Origin: Falsirhodobacter sp. 20TX0035
GTDB taxonomy: Bacteria > Pseudomonadota > Alphaproteobacteria > Rhodobacterales > Rhodobacteraceae
NCBI RefSeq assembly: GCF_028307215.1
Contig: NZ_JAQMHV010000005.1
Location: 1-64,000, forward strand
Direction of reading: 5' to 3'
Length of the DNA stretch: 64,000 bases
Shown here: positions 63,087 to 64,000 of the stretch, in pieces
Numbering within the stretch: the stretch's first letter is position 1
Layout: the number at the start of each line of letters is the position of its first letter
Translations under genes and position numbers: made by a program
Notes under the pieces: model-generated
The model's database searches: none
Told to the model about the DNA's origin: nothing
The model's input: only the letters and a program-made list of their open reading frames with translations

Positions 63087-64000
63087 ATGGCGAACACCCA
63101 GACCGCAACGAACCGGCCCGTGATGGCGACGGCCTATCCCATCATCCTCGCGGTCAGCCTCAGCCACTTCGTGAACGACGTGCTGCAGTCCATGCTGACG
63201 GCGATCTACCCGATCCTGAAGACCGACTTCGCGCTGGATTACTGGCAGATCGGGATGCTGACGCTGGTGTTCCAGTGCACCGCCTCGCTGCTGCAGCCGG
63301 TGGTCGGCATCTACACCGACCGGCATCCGGCACCGATGTCGCTGCCCATCGGCATGGCGTCGTCGTTCATCGGGGTGCTGGTGCTGGCCTTCGCGTCATC
63401 GTTCGCGATGCTGCTGATCGGCGCGTCGCTGATCGGCGTCGGCAGTTCCATCTTCCACCCCGAGGCAAGCCGCGTGGCGCGCATGGCCTCGGGCGGCAAG
63501 TTCGGGGCGGCGCAGTCCATCTTCCAGGTGGGCGGCAATGCCGGACAGGCGGCAGGCCCGCTGCTGGCGGCGTTCATCGTGGTGCCGTTCGGGCGTCCTT
63601 CCGTCGCATGGTTCTGCGTTTTGGCTGCCCTGGGCATGGCGGTTCTGTATCGCGTGGGGCTGTGGTATCGCGAATACGCCCGCACCAAGGGCCAGTCGCA
63701 GGCGGACCGCACCCTGCCTTTGCCGCGCAACCGCATCATCGTGGCGCTGGTCGTGCTGGCCTTCCTGACCTTCTCGAAGAACGCCTACATGGCCAGCATC
63801 TCCTCCTACTACACCTTCTACCTGATCGAGAATTTCGGGGTGTCCACCCAGACCTCGCAGGTGATGCTGTTCCTGTTCCTGGGCGCGGTGGCGGCCGGGA
63901 CGCTGCTGGGCGGGCCGATCGGGGACCGGTTCGGCACGACGGCGGTGATCTGGTTCTCCGTCCTCGGCGCGCTGCCCTTCACGCTGGCGCTGCCGCATGT
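63087..64000 (+). CDS. MFS transporter, fosmidomycin resistance (Fsr) family, 3' partial
   Basis: The first 304 residues of an inner-membrane MFS exporter; the gene runs off the window end. The Fsr signature is clear: SLSHFVNDVLQSMLTAIYPI, LVFQCTASLLQPVVGIYTD and GVGSSIFHPEASRVARMASG. Such proteins export fosmidomycin and probably other compounds. GGAGGA lies before the ATG at 63087. It begins 25 bases after metR on the same strand and may be co-transcribed with it. Confidence 0.95.
   Translation, partial: MANTQTATNRPVMATAYPIILAVSLSHFVNDVLQSMLTAIYPILKTDFALDYWQIGMLTLVFQCTASLLQPVVGIYTDRHPAPMSLPIGMASSFIGVLVLAFASSFAMLLIGASLIGVGSSIFHPEASRVARMASGGKFGAAQSIFQVGGNAGQAAGPLLAAFIVVPFGRPSVAWFCVLAALGMAVLYRVGLWYREYARTKGQSQADRTLPLPRNRIIVALVVLAFLTFSKNAYMASISSYYTFYLIENFGVSTQTSQVMLFLFLGAVAAGTLLGGPIGDRFGTTAVIWFSVLGALPFTLALPH

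Overview
The window reads as an ordinary chromosomal stretch of a high-GC alphaproteobacterium, most probably a Rhodobacteraceae (Rhodobacter/Paracoccus-like). Evidence: strong G/C third positions, a Shemin-type 5-aminolevulinate synthase (hemA), the M23 peptidase-bactofilin pair, the amiC-mrcA-prfB and rodZ-ispG gene orders, a GT61 glycosyltransferase, DUF1178, and a gcvTHP operon behind a tandem glycine riboswitch. About 60 protein genes, two tRNAs and two riboswitches cover nearly all of the sequence. I see no CRISPR array, rRNA operon, prophage or intact insertion sequence.

Layout. 1-350: a hexamer tandem repeat at the edge and otherwise no convincing gene. 386-8000 (minus strand): lpdA, a DUF924 protein, a YcaD-like MFS transporter, queA and an AsmA/YhdP-like envelope protein. 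8074-10522 (plus): Bcp peroxiredoxin, M23 peptidase and bactofilin. 10834-15815 (minus): amiC, mrcA, prfB. 15928-21037: DsbA-like protein, then ispG, rodZ, hemA and a small secreted protein on the minus strand. 21137-25109: M20 dipeptidase, a lower-GC frameshifted trypsin-like protease, tRNA-Asp and selO. 25254-28960: small lipoprotein and a likely surface-glycan block (ESDV protein, GT61, LamG-like protein). 29230-38293: Nudix, DUF1178, PRC-barrel, GAF-HWE kinase, P1 peptidase, SDR, and three transporters. 38499-44100: tripartite RND efflux operon. 44102-46304 (minus): secreted rhodanese, YeeE/YedE transporter and a 54-residue membrane peptide, all coupled by 1- to 4-base overlaps. 46553-53190: TPP riboswitch and a nine-gene thiamin operon. 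53223-57031 (minus): a three-subunit FAD/cytochrome c dehydrogenase. 57221-61998: tRNA-Ala, gcvP, gcvH, gcvT and a tandem glycine riboswitch. 62102-64000: MetR-like regulator and an Fsr-type MFS gene cut by the window end.

How the parts work together. The thi operon supplies the thiazole branch (ThiO, ThiS, ThiF, ThiG), joins and phosphorylates the moieties (ThiE, ThiD), and salvages pyrimidine (ThiX, ThiY, TenA); no thiC and no transporter ATPase gene lie beside it. The glycine cleavage operon is controlled by glycine and faces a MetR-type regulator of one-carbon/methionine metabolism. Cell-wall genes (M23/bactofilin, amiC, mrcA, rodZ) are concentrated in the first third.

The most interesting points are: the compact periplasmic sulfur-handling operon with a Cys-bearing 54-residue peptide; the frameshifted, lower-GC protease beside the 3' end of tRNA-Asp; the apparent CTG start of thiX; the zinc-cysteine-free ThiF-rhodanese fusion; and inverted repeats upstream of hemA and of the dehydrogenase operon. 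I did not find a clear unprecedented multi-gene system. The sulfur operon is the nearest candidate.
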